Assembly: GCF_947258935.1 (NCBI RefSeq)
Contig: NZ_CAMYKH010000002.1
Location: 1-64,000 of the forward strand
DNA length: 64,000 nucleotides
Reading direction: 5' to 3'
DNA from: an uncultured Muriicola sp.
GTDB lineage: Bacteria > Bacteroidota > Bacteroidia > Flavobacteriales > Flavobacteriaceae
The notes beneath the pieces were generated by a model. It did not search any database. It was not told where the DNA came from and saw nothing but the letters and a program-made list of their open reading frames with translations. Of this stretch, positions 19,154-28,194 are shown one piece after another (the first letter of the stretch is position 1; each line of letters opens with the position of its first letter). Made by a program: the position numbers and the translations under genes.

Positions 19154-19669
19154 TTATACTTCCCCGCAAGGAAGGCGGATCTTAGTATGATCTACCCGGG
19201 AGCTATAGTTTGCAAGTAAAATACGGAGCTTTGGCGAAATCACATTTCTGCAAAAAGCCTTGTTGGGATCTCGCTGGTAATAGGACAGGTACTCCTCCGC
19301 ATTCCCCTTGAATTCTTTTAAAAAAAGGACTTTGGTTATGAGGGGTTTCTCAAATGCAGGTTGTAAGTGGACCAACATGGTTTCTACCTCTTTTTTTTGC
19401 TGTTTTGAGAACACATAGACGGCCGATCGATATTTTAAACGCATAGAATGATCCGAGGTGCAGCTATGTGTCTGTAGGTGGATCTCAACAAGGACTTTCA
19501 AGGGGATGACCTCCGCTTCATAATGCACGATGATGGCTTCTGAAAAGGTGTCTGCTTCCCTGGCGGAGATCCAACCCTGTTCAACTTTAGTTACCCCAAG
19601 GAGGGATTGAAAGATGGCCTCGGTACACCAATGGCAGCCACCGCCAAGCCCAATTTTATGGAGCGTCAT
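19154..19669 (-). CDS. msrA: Peptide-methionine (S)-S-oxide reductase
   Basis: GLGGGCHWCTEAIFQSLLGVTKVEQGW, THSCTSDHSMRLKYRSAVYV, YYQRDPNKAFCRNVISPKL, an MsrA layout with variant active-site context. Confidence 0.82.
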   Translation of the reverse strand: MTLHKIGLGGGCHWCTEAIFQSLLGVTKVEQGWISAREADTFSEAIIVHYEAEVIPLKVLVEIHLQTHSCTSDHSMRLKYRSAVYVFSKQQKKEVETMLVHLQPAFEKPLITKVLFLKEFKGNAEEYLSYYQRDPNKAFCRNVISPKLRILLANYSSRVDHTKIRLPCGEV

Positions 19670-19687
19670 AATTTTTATTACAAATTA

Positions 19688-19719
19688 AAAAATCCGGCTT
19701 AGAAACAAGCCGGATTTTA
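19688..19719. terminator. Hairpin terminator
   Basis: AAAATCCGGCTT-AGAAAC-AAGCCGGATTTT. Confidence 0.75.
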
Positions 19720-19787
19720 AAGGTCTAATAGTGAATGATCTGTAAATCATGATTTCCGGGAGGTACTCATGACAAGATTGCCGGCTT

Positions 19788-19964
19788 TTATTTGACAGCC
19801 AATGAGGTGTCAAAACTTTGTAAAGAAGAAGCCATGTATAGTTCCGCATTCTTGGCTAATTCAGCAGAATACTCTTGATACATAAGAATTACTAGGGTTA
19901 CTAAAGTGATCAGTAATAACCCAGTAATCACCCTTGCTCCTAATAATTTTTCAGATTTCTCCAT
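19788..19964 (-). CDS. Small 58-aa single-TM protein (not in ORF track)
   Basis: Hand translation: MEKSEKLLGARVITGLLLITLVTLVILMYQEYSAELAKNAELYMASSLQSFDTSLAVK*; one TM helix and a charged C-terminus; terminator hairpin downstream. Confidence 0.5.
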   Translation of the reverse strand: MEKSEKLLGARVITGLLLITLVTLVILMYQEYSAELAKNAELYMASSLQSFDTSLAVK

Positions 19965-19990
19965 TAGCTCATTTTACTGGTCCCCATAAT

Positions 19991-20008
19991 TCCCAATAAC
20001 TATTGGGA
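19991..20008. repeat. TCCCAATA-AC-TATTGGGA palindrome
   Basis: Perfect 8-bp arms with 2-nt centre. Confidence 0.6.
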
Positions 20009-20160
20009 GGGGATTTCTTGAAGATATAAAAAAAAGAATAATTTAACAAATCCTTAACAAAAATTATTAGTAACATTTACAGCAAATTTTGGGGTGAATA
20101 AAATTTCCTGATGGCAAATATTTCACATTTAATTGTACATTTAAGGAAGAGAAGAAGACA

Positions 20161-21225
20161 ATGAAACACCATTGGATAAAGGGGATTCTACTCATTTGGA
20201 TGCTGTATCTGATGCCCCACTCTTATGCTCAGGAAAGCGATATAACAGTCATTGAAGAAGGGGTACAGCCCCTTTTCGGCAGCGAGGTTCCTTTACTTCT
20301 TCAGCTGCGGTATTCTAACAAAGCCATGAAAAGGGAAACCAATGACAGCACTTACTTACAGTCAATGATCTGGTTTAAGGAGGCCCATACTTCCTGGGAT
20401 TCCCTCCCGGTAGATCTGAGGGCCCGGGGAAATTTTAGGCGGGCCAACTGTTACTTTGCCCCCCTCAAACTCAAATTTAAAAAAAAGTACACCAAAGGCA
20501 GCTTGTTCCATGGGAGTGAAAAGATAAAATTGGTCCTTCCTTGTCTTATAGACAGGAACAGTAGTGATTATGTGCTAAAAGAATACCTGGCCTACAAACT
20601 CTACGAATGCGTAGGGACCTATCACTTTAAAACCAGGCTCACAAGGATAGAACTCTTTGAGGAAAGAGGAAAGAGAAAGGTAGAACACAATCTTCTTGGC
20701 TTTATGATAGAGGATATAGACCAGGTAGCAGAAAGATACGATGGGAAGGAAATTAAACGGATCATACATCCCCTGCAGCACGACGCTGCCGCCTCTATTC
20801 AAAATGCCTTTTTTGAATATATGATCGCCAACACAGATTATTCCACCAAGCAACAGCACAACCAAAAGATATTGTTTGCAGAAAAGAGGATCATCCCGGT
20901 GCCATTCGATTTTGATATGTGTGGCCTGGTAAATGCCCCTTACGCGGCGGTTACCAACATACAGAACCTGTCTGGTTCTATCACTCAGGTCACAGATCGT
21001 ATCTACAAAGGATATGAACGCGAGGAAGCACAGCTATACGAGGTGCGGAAATTATTCCTTGAAAAAAAGGAAGAAATGCTGAAGGAGGTTACTGTATTAG
21101 AAGACCTATTTAAGGACCAAGATCATTATAAGCAGGCTCATAACTTTATCAACACTTTCTTCAATATCCTTGAGGATGATAAAAAATTTAGTAAGAATAT
21201 TCTCAACCGACTAAGAACCCGCTAG
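20161..21225 (+). CDS. Exported hypothetical protein, possibly divergent CotH-kinase-like
   Basis: Signal peptide; DLRARGNFRR..., YVLKEYLAYKLYE, NTDYSTKQQHNQKILF...IPVPFDFDMCG resembles the CotH N-D...N catalytic layout. Confidence 0.55.
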   Translation: MKHHWIKGILLIWMLYLMPHSYAQESDITVIEEGVQPLFGSEVPLLLQLRYSNKAMKRETNDSTYLQSMIWFKEAHTSWDSLPVDLRARGNFRRANCYFAPLKLKFKKKYTKGSLFHGSEKIKLVLPCLIDRNSSDYVLKEYLAYKLYECVGTYHFKTRLTRIELFEERGKRKVEHNLLGFMIEDIDQVAERYDGKEIKRIIHPLQHDAAASIQNAFFEYMIANTDYSTKQQHNQKILFAEKRIIPVPFDFDMCGLVNAPYAAVTNIQNLSGSITQVTDRIYKGYEREEAQLYEVRKLFLEKKEEMLKEVTVLEDLFKDQDHYKQAHNFINTFFNILEDDKKFSKNILNRLRTR

Positions 21226-22674
21226 AACTCCTTTCTTGGAGTCATCCAGATCAATAAACTTACAGTAATGATCATATCTTTTAAAGATCTGATCTACGTA
21301 TTCAAAAGGCTCCAGTCCCCGCACATAACCATATTTCACCACCTCATGGTTGTAGTTATTAGGGTAGCTCAAAGCCAGGATCATCTTTTCTACATGATCA
21401 TCCCAAATGGTATCGTTCAGGCCTTTGATATGGGCAAGATTTTGGGCATCCAATACATGGCTATAGCCACAATTGTAAGAGGCCATGGTAAATTTCATAC
21501 GCTGTACAGAATCGGTGATATGTTCAAACCTATCATAAAGCGTTTTTAGGTATTTGGAACCACCCCTGATCACATCTGTTGGGTCTAAGGAGGCCGTTAC
21601 CCCCATTTCTTTGGCGGTTTCCGGCATCATTTGCATAAGGCCTTTTGCTCCAGACCAGGACTCTGCCTCCGGATCGAAACGCGATTCCTGATAGATCAAT
21701 GACGCCAATAAACGCCAATCCCACCCAATATGCTTAGAATTTTCCTTTATAATAAGATCGTACTTACTGATCTGCCGTTGGTTAAGACTGTAAAAAGGAC
21801 TGTTCACCCGCCTTCTGAAACTTCTTTTGTTCTTAAAGTACTTGTTGTAGATAACGTAGTAGTCTGTTTGTTTCTTTTCTTTCTTTATCCATTTATTGGT
21901 GGCGTTTAAAAGCTTCTTGGACTCTGGCCTCAGGGCCCAGGCAATACGCTGTGAAAAGCTAAGCGGCACCCCCACATCCAGGTTTGGAAAATAAGAGGCG
22001 TTAATGGAGGCCAGGTTCTTATCCGCCAGGGTGTATTTGATAGTCCCATCCGCCACCATTTTAATAATCTCATCGGTGGCTAAATTTCCCAATAGGGTAT
22101 CAATATAGATCTCTCCCCCTATTTCTTTAGACAGGTTCTTTATTCGCTTAAAATAGGAGGAGTTCTTCCGTACGGAAATGGTATCACCAATAAGTTGGAT
22201 GGGATCTGTTATGATGGAATTTTGGATCTGATCAAGGGTCATTTGTCGCCACCCAGCAGGTTTTCTTTGCACCAGTACCTGTTCCGTGATATAAAGATAG
22301 TCGGCAAAGGCCACCTCTTTTTTTCGTTCGGAGGTGATTGCAAGCCCATGGGCCACAATATCTACATTTCCTTTCTTTAGTTCGGTAAGAAGGTCATCCA
22401 GATTCCGGGATACAGTAAGTTCTAATTCAACTCCAAGATCGTCTGCCAAACGCTTAAGTAGTTCGTATTCATAGCCCATAGGCTGCCCTCTGTACAGGAA
22501 ATAACTGGTGGCACTGTAAGCTATCAGGGCTTTGAGTTTGCCATCTTCTTTGATGTCTGCCAGGTCTCGCTTAATATTCTTAGAAGTAGCTGCAACATCC
22601 CGGCGCTGCTTAAATTCATTGCAAGAACCAAGCAGTAGCAAGAACAACAACAATGATGTAAATGATTGGCGCAT
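21211..22674 (-). CDS. Transporter substrate-binding + lytic transglycosylase (MltF-like)
   Basis: N-terminal lipobox LLLLLGSCNE, SBP_bac_3-like domain, then SLT domain LLASLIYQESRFDPEAESWSGAKGLMQMMPETA. Confidence 0.92.
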   Translation of the reverse strand: MRQSFTSLLLFLLLLGSCNEFKQRRDVAATSKNIKRDLADIKEDGKLKALIAYSATSYFLYRGQPMGYEYELLKRLADDLGVELELTVSRNLDDLLTELKKGNVDIVAHGLAITSERKKEVAFADYLYITEQVLVQRKPAGWRQMTLDQIQNSIITDPIQLIGDTISVRKNSSYFKRIKNLSKEIGGEIYIDTLLGNLATDEIIKMVADGTIKYTLADKNLASINASYFPNLDVGVPLSFSQRIAWALRPESKKLLNATNKWIKKEKKQTDYYVIYNKYFKNKRSFRRRVNSPFYSLNQRQISKYDLIIKENSKHIGWDWRLLASLIYQESRFDPEAESWSGAKGLMQMMPETAKEMGVTASLDPTDVIRGGSKYLKTLYDRFEHITDSVQRMKFTMASYNCGYSHVLDAQNLAHIKGLNDTIWDDHVEKMILALSYPNNYNHEVVKYGYVRGLEPFEYVDQIFKRYDHYCKFIDLDDSKKGVLAGS

Positions 22675-22751
22675 AACTAGGCGGTTCTAAGAAGAAACAG
22701 CTCCATGATATATTCAAAGAACGGAGTAAATTAGTAAAATTAAATGAATGC

Positions 22752-23489
22752 TTATCTAAACAGCAGGATTAAAGCACCCAGAGCGGTGAGGATAAGGATC
22801 ATTTTTCGATAGAACTGGTCCTTGATGATCTTTACTAGTCGAACCCCGCAAAACAATCCCAGGGCCACCCCGGGTAGCAATTTCGCATTAATGAGCAATG
22901 TATCCAGGGTGATGGTTTCCCATACAAAGATGTGAAAGGGCAGTTTAAAAATATTGATGATAAAAAATAACCAGGCGGCTGTGCCAATAAACTCATTCTT
23001 AGGGATACGCATTGCCAAAAAGAAAATGTTGGAAAAGGCACCGGCAAGGTTTCCTATCATGGTAGTAATCCCCGCCATGATCCCCATAAAACCGGCAAAG
23101 GTCCAATGGGTAGGCACCACCTTGGATTTTCGCATATCCCACCAGGCCATCATCACCACACTACCCAGGATCACGATGACCATACAGACCTTAAAGGTCT
23201 TTTCCGGGAGGTCGTTCCCAATGAGGACCCCCAGAACCACCCCACTCATCATCCAGGGTAAAAAACGGCGAATGTATTTCCATTGGGCGTGTTTGTTGTA
23301 GTACAGGACGGCAAAGATATCGCCTACTATAAACAAGGGAACCAGCAAGCCGGTGGAGGCTCTGGCACCAAAGGAAAGAGCCATCAGGGTAATAATTATG
23401 ACGGCGATGCCTTTGATCCCGGATTTTGAAATACCCAAAACAAAAGAGGCAACAAAGGCAAGGATCCAGGAAGTGATGGAAATTTCCAC
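22752..23489 (-). CDS. Sulfite exporter TauE/SafE family protein
   Basis: Multi-TM; GISKSGIKGIAVIIITLM, MAGITTMIGNLAGAFSNIFFLAM, LPGVALGLFCGVRL. Confidence 0.88.
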   Translation of the reverse strand: MEISITSWILAFVASFVLGISKSGIKGIAVIIITLMALSFGARASTGLLVPLFIVGDIFAVLYYNKHAQWKYIRRFLPWMMSGVVLGVLIGNDLPEKTFKVCMVIVILGSVVMMAWWDMRKSKVVPTHWTFAGFMGIMAGITTMIGNLAGAFSNIFFLAMRIPKNEFIGTAAWLFFIINIFKLPFHIFVWETITLDTLLINAKLLPGVALGLFCGVRLVKIIKDQFYRKMILILTALGALILLFR

Positions 23490-23582
23490 TGGCGTCGGAG
23501 GATTGTTTCTAGGTCAAAGAAGACGATACTCAAAGGTATCCCAAAAAATAATATCTTTAACCACCAACCAATAGATGTATCC

Positions 23583-25394
23583 ATGGAATTAAGCACGCTC
23601 GATTATAGTTTTATCATTGTTTTCTTTTCTATAGTTCTTGCTATAGGGGTCATCGTCTCCAAAAAATCCGGGAAAAACACATCCGAATTCTTTTTATCTG
23701 GTCGTACCATGCCCTGGTGGTTATTAGGACTTTCCATGGTTGCCACTACCTTTTCAACGGATACACCCAATTTAGTAACAGATATTGTTCGGACCAATGG
23801 GGTTTCGGGGAACTGGGTCTGGTGGGCTTTTCTTATTACCGGTCTGCTTACCGTTTTTGTTTACGCAAAGCTTTGGCGGAAGTCCAATGTGAATACAGAT
23901 CTGGAATTCTATGAACTTCGTTATGGAGGTCCTGCAGCCAAGTTCTTACGGAAGTTTCGGGCAATATATCTGGGGGTTATCTTTAATGTGATCACCATGT
24001 CTGCCGTAACCCTCGCAGCCATTAAGATCGGTGGAATTATGCTGGGATTAGAACCCTGGCAAACAGTGATAAGTGCCGGATTAATAACGGTGACCTTCAG
24101 CGCCCTCGGAGGATTTAAAGGAGTTGTATATACGGATTTTCTGTTGTTCTTTGTGGCCATGGCCGGGGCAATAGGAGCAGCCTACTACCTGGTGAACATC
24201 CCGGAAGTAGGGGGTATTCAAGCCTTGATGGCTAACGAACATGTGTCAGACAAACTATCCATCTTACCAGATTTTAGTAATAAACAAGCCCTGATCACCT
24301 TATTTGTGATTCCCCTGGCGGTGCAGTGGTGGAGTTCCTGGTACCCGGGAGCTGAACCCGGTGGTGGGGGATATATCGCCCAACGGATGCTGGCCGCTAA
24401 AAATGAAAATCACGCTATAGGCGCCACCTTCTTTTTTAACATCATGCACTATGCTTTACGCCCTTGGCCATGGATCTTAGTGGCTTTGGCTTCTTTGGTT
24501 GTATATCCCGATATTGCGAGCATACAAGAGGCATTTCCAACTATTGCCAATGACAAATTGGGACACGATCTGGCCTATTCTGCCATGTTGACCAAATTGC
24601 CCAGCGGGCTCTTGGGTCTTGTGTTGGCTTCCCTGATTGCCGCCTATATGTCTACTATTTCTACCCAGCTTAACTGGGGCTCATCTTATATAGTATATGA
24701 TTTCTATAAGCAACAGATAAACCCAGATGCCTCAGAGAAAAGACTAGTGGCCGTGGGCAGGATCTCAACGGTGGTCCTTATGGTATTTAGCGCCGCTCTG
24801 GCCCTGTTTTTACAGAATGCGCTACAACTCTTTGAAGTGCTCCTGGTATTTGGCGCAGGAACGGGATTAATTTTTATTCTGCGATGGTTTTGGTGGCGTA
24901 TTAATGCCTGGAGTGAGATCACAGCCATGTTTGCCTCCGGGATCATTTCTATTCTCTTAAAATTCACTTCAATTGGCGCCTATTTTTTTGCAACGGATAC
25001 GGGTATTTTTCCGGATTGGTCCGAGTATATTTTTGTGGTACTAATAACCACTTCTATTTGGATGGTAGCTACCTTTTTAACACAACCGGAGTCTAAAGAG
25101 GTATTGCGTTCTTTTTATATGAAAATTCAGCCGGGTGGTCCGGGTTGGTCGAAGGTGGTTAGAGACGCAGAGAAGGATAAGCAAAGGATCATCACAACCG
25201 ACGAGAAATGGAGTGTCCCCGCCGGCATCTCCGCTATGCTTTTAGGCTGTGTCCTCATCTACACCTGTATGTTCGCCACCGGGTATTGGATCTATGGCTA
25301 TACCTTAAAAGCAAGTATACTTACGGGAGTTGCAATTATTTCTGGTATGTTGCTGGCCAGGGTCTGGAATAAAATGAAAGGAACCTTATTATAA
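23583..25394 (+). CDS. Sodium:solute symporter (SSS/SLC5 family)
   Basis: KSGKNTSEFFLSGRTMPWWLLGLSMVATTFSTDTPNLVTDIV and 13-TM-like profile. Confidence 0.92.
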   Translation: MELSTLDYSFIIVFFSIVLAIGVIVSKKSGKNTSEFFLSGRTMPWWLLGLSMVATTFSTDTPNLVTDIVRTNGVSGNWVWWAFLITGLLTVFVYAKLWRKSNVNTDLEFYELRYGGPAAKFLRKFRAIYLGVIFNVITMSAVTLAAIKIGGIMLGLEPWQTVISAGLITVTFSALGGFKGVVYTDFLLFFVAMAGAIGAAYYLVNIPEVGGIQALMANEHVSDKLSILPDFSNKQALITLFVIPLAVQWWSSWYPGAEPGGGGYIAQRMLAAKNENHAIGATFFFNIMHYALRPWPWILVALASLVVYPDIASIQEAFPTIANDKLGHDLAYSAMLTKLPSGLLGLVLASLIAAYMSTISTQLNWGSSYIVYDFYKQQINPDASEKRLVAVGRISTVVLMVFSAALALFLQNALQLFEVLLVFGAGTGLIFILRWFWWRINAWSEITAMFASGIISILLKFTSIGAYFFATDTGIFPDWSEYIFVVLITTSIWMVATFLTQPESKEVLRSFYMKIQPGGPGWSKVVRDAEKDKQRIITTDEKWSVPAGISAMLLGCVLIYTCMFATGYWIYGYTLKASILTGVAIISGMLLARVWNKMKGTLL

Positions 25395-25400
25395 GAAGGT

Positions 25401-26489
25401 ATGAAAGAAAGAATTGTTTCTGTTGATATTTTTAGGGGCCTGACCATCGCCCTGATGATACTAGTGAATACTCCCGGGACCTGGGAGTTTGTATACCCAC
25501 CTCTGCGCCACGCAGATTGGCATGGATATACACCAACAGACCTGGTATTCCCATTTTTCCTTTTTATAGTGGGAACCTCTATTGTCTTTGCATACAGGAA
25601 CAAAGTAGCAAATGCCGCTACCTATAAAAAAATTAGTATTCGTACCTTGAAGCTGATAGGCCTTGGCCTTTTCCTGGGGGCATTTACAATATCGTTTCCT
25701 TTTATTAATGAATTCGATCAGATCCGCTTCCCCGGAGTCTTACAACGAATTGGAGTGGTCTTCTTCTTTGCCGCGGTGCTCTTTCTCAACTTTAACTGGA
25801 AAGCACTTATAGGGATCTGCCTTGCTATTTTGGTAGGCTACTGGGTGTGGCTTGGCTTTATTCCTTTGCTGGGTGAAGTCCCAACCTTTGACAGGGCCCC
25901 GAACAACTGGGCAAATTATTTGGATGTACAGGTTTTTGGAAGTCATAACTATAAAGAAGATTACGATCCCGAAGGCTTGTTAAGCACCTTGCCATCTATT
26001 GCCTCTTCCCTGCTGGGAATTTTTACGGGGCTTATCCTTGTTTCCAAGCGGGCAAAAAAAGAGATGGTATTGGTTGGCCTGGGAGTTATAATGCTAGTCA
26101 TAGGATATCTGTGGGACATGGCCTTCCCAATCAACAAAGCAATATGGAGCAGTAGTTTTGTGTTGGTCACTGCAGGATGGGCTAATATCTTCCTGGCTCT
26201 GATCTATTTTTTAACCGATGTAAAGGGTATACAGTTTGGCAGTATTTTCCGCTATATGGGGTCTAATGCGATCACGCTTTACTTCCTTTCCAGCTTTGTG
26301 TCCAAGCTTTTTAATTCCATAAAAGTGAACAATGATAGTTCTGTACACCAATGGTTGTTTGAGAATATTTATAGACACGACTTCCTTTCGGGCGAATTCT
26401 CATCCTTATTATATGGCCTAACGGTGGTTGGGTTTTATTTGCTCATGGCCCTTGTTATGTATAGAAAGAAGATCTTTATTAAGGTGTAG
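25401..26489 (+). CDS. DUF5009/heparan-alpha-glucosaminide N-acetyltransferase-like membrane acyltransferase
   Basis: RIVSVDIFRGLTIALMILVNTPGTWEFVYPPLRHADWHGYTPTDLVFPFFLFIVGTSIVFA. Confidence 0.9.
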   Translation: MKERIVSVDIFRGLTIALMILVNTPGTWEFVYPPLRHADWHGYTPTDLVFPFFLFIVGTSIVFAYRNKVANAATYKKISIRTLKLIGLGLFLGAFTISFPFINEFDQIRFPGVLQRIGVVFFFAAVLFLNFNWKALIGICLAILVGYWVWLGFIPLLGEVPTFDRAPNNWANYLDVQVFGSHNYKEDYDPEGLLSTLPSIASSLLGIFTGLILVSKRAKKEMVLVGLGVIMLVIGYLWDMAFPINKAIWSSSFVLVTAGWANIFLALIYFLTDVKGIQFGSIFRYMGSNAITLYFLSSFVSKLFNSIKVNNDSSVHQWLFENIYRHDFLSGEFSSLLYGLTVVGFYLLMALVMYRKKIFIKV

Positions 26490-26506
26490 CCAAACAAGCA
26501 GTGGTC

Positions 26507-27343
26507 TTATTTGCGAACAGTTTCTGATACAACCGGTGTCCCAAAGGCCCATTGTAAAAATGAAGGAAAAATCCTGGCCCAGGTGGGAAGATCGTGTTTT
26601 CCACCTTCCATCTCCACATAGGTTATCTTTTCAGGGGAGTATCCTTTTAACTGCAGTTCATTAATCAGGTCGGTAGTGTCCTCAATGGCATCTATGATCC
26701 CGCTGTGGTTCCTGTCTGCTTTTTCATCAAGGGTACCACATTGAAACCAAAAGGAAAGATGAGGTGAATAGGTTCCATTCTTTACCATGTCTAGCACAAT
26801 ACGGCTTCGGTCTTTCGGATCCTTTTTGGTGTAGGCCTTCTTACGCCACCAGAAAGAACCACTAAAAACAGCGGCTTTGGCAAAAAGATGTGGATGATTA
26901 AATACAGTGTCGAAAGCGGAAAGTCCGCCCAGGGACATACCGCAATAGACCCAGGCCTCTTTTTGATGAGCTACTTTGAATTCCTTTTTTAAGAAGGGGA
27001 TAAATTCTTCGGTAATAAATTTTGCATAGAGGTTGGCTTTTTCGCCTCTTCCCTTGTAATCCGCGGTACAGGCAGTGCCGTATTCGTGCATTCTGTTTTC
27101 ATTGGTTTCCAGGGCCACATAGATAAATGGGGTTATGCTATTGTCTGTAAAGGCAGTGCTAAGAATACCTTCTAATCCCATTTTCTTGTAATCTTGTCCG
27201 TCATTCATTAATAGAACAGGGAAGGGCATATCACTGGTTCTGTAGTTAGGCGGGGCTACCAGCCTGAAGCTTACTTTTCGCCCCAGAAAACGAGACGCAA
27301 AGCTTCCTTTTAGACTAATGAATTCAATATCAAAAACCATCAA
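26507..27343 (-). CDS. Esterase (PF00756-like alpha/beta hydrolase)
   Basis: YCGMSLGGLSAFDTVFNHPHLFAKAAVFSGSFWW nucleophile elbow; C-terminal YVEMEGGKHDLPTW. Confidence 0.85.
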   Translation of the reverse strand: MMVFDIEFISLKGSFASRFLGRKVSFRLVAPPNYRTSDMPFPVLLMNDGQDYKKMGLEGILSTAFTDNSITPFIYVALETNENRMHEYGTACTADYKGRGEKANLYAKFITEEFIPFLKKEFKVAHQKEAWVYCGMSLGGLSAFDTVFNHPHLFAKAAVFSGSFWWRKKAYTKKDPKDRSRIVLDMVKNGTYSPHLSFWFQCGTLDEKADRNHSGIIDAIEDTTDLINELQLKGYSPEKITYVEMEGGKHDLPTWARIFPSFLQWAFGTPVVSETVRK

Positions 27344-27407
27344 AATTATTTAAAAGCGCAAGTATAAGGATTCCGCTGATTTTAAGCGAGATGTATGCAA
27401 AAATAAA

Positions 27408-27415
27408 TATCTTTG
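27408..27415 (+). promoter_or_regulatory. Candidate Bacteroidota -7 element (TATCTTTG) upstream of the esterase/ligase operon
   Basis: TAnnTTTG match 50 bp upstream of the 27465 start; no good -33 TTG partner seen. Confidence 0.35.
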
Positions 27416-27464
27416 CCCGTTAAATTTTTGTTTGTAAATAAAGAAAATTAGCATACATTATAAC

Positions 27465-28175
27465 ATGGCATCTATTAAACATATTCAATACTATTCTAAC
27501 ATCTTAGGACGCAATATAAATCTCGAGATCACCGGGGACTGGGGATACCCTATTCTTATGTTTCCTTCTTCCTTCGGTAGCTTTACTCAAAACAATGATT
27601 TTGGGCTAAATGGATCCGTTATGAATTTTATAAATGAGGGGCGAATTAAATTGTATAATGTTGAGACCATAGACGGACTTTCCTTCTATGCGGAGAATAT
27701 GTCTTCTGAGGCAAAGATCCACAATTATGAGATGTATATGCAGTTTCTTAAGAACGAACTGATCCCTTTTATTCAGAATGAATGTAATACACACAGGATA
27801 GGTGTGGCAGGAGTGAGCTTCGGAGGATACCATGCCGGGAATACCGCTTTTAGGTTCCCAGATCTGGTTTCGCATTTGTTTGCACTTTCTGGTGTATTTA
27901 CTATTCGTAACTTTGTGCCACTTTCCGATGATATTCGGATCTATTACAATTGTCCAGATGAATTTATGCAAAACGAAGAAGCCTGGCGATATCAGCACAT
28001 GAACATTGTCTTAAGCACTTCAGATTGGGATAGTTGTAAGCCTAAGAACGAATATATGGCAGGGATACTTCAATCCAAAGGTATTCCCTATTGGTACGAT
28101 GAAAAAAAATGGATAGAACACGATTGGCCTTTATGGAAAATGGCATTTCCGGAATATATAGGCAAGTATTTTTAA
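27465..28175 (+). CDS. Esterase family alpha/beta hydrolase
   Basis: GVAGVSFGGYHAGNTAFRFPDLVSHLFALSGVF nucleophile elbow; EHDWPLWKMAFPEYI. Confidence 0.85.
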   Translation: MASIKHIQYYSNILGRNINLEITGDWGYPILMFPSSFGSFTQNNDFGLNGSVMNFINEGRIKLYNVETIDGLSFYAENMSSEAKIHNYEMYMQFLKNELIPFIQNECNTHRIGVAGVSFGGYHAGNTAFRFPDLVSHLFALSGVFTIRNFVPLSDDIRIYYNCPDEFMQNEEAWRYQHMNIVLSTSDWDSCKPKNEYMAGILQSKGIPYWYDEKKWIEHDWPLWKMAFPEYIGKYF

Positions 28176-28194
28176 ACCTAAAAAGTAAACAAAC

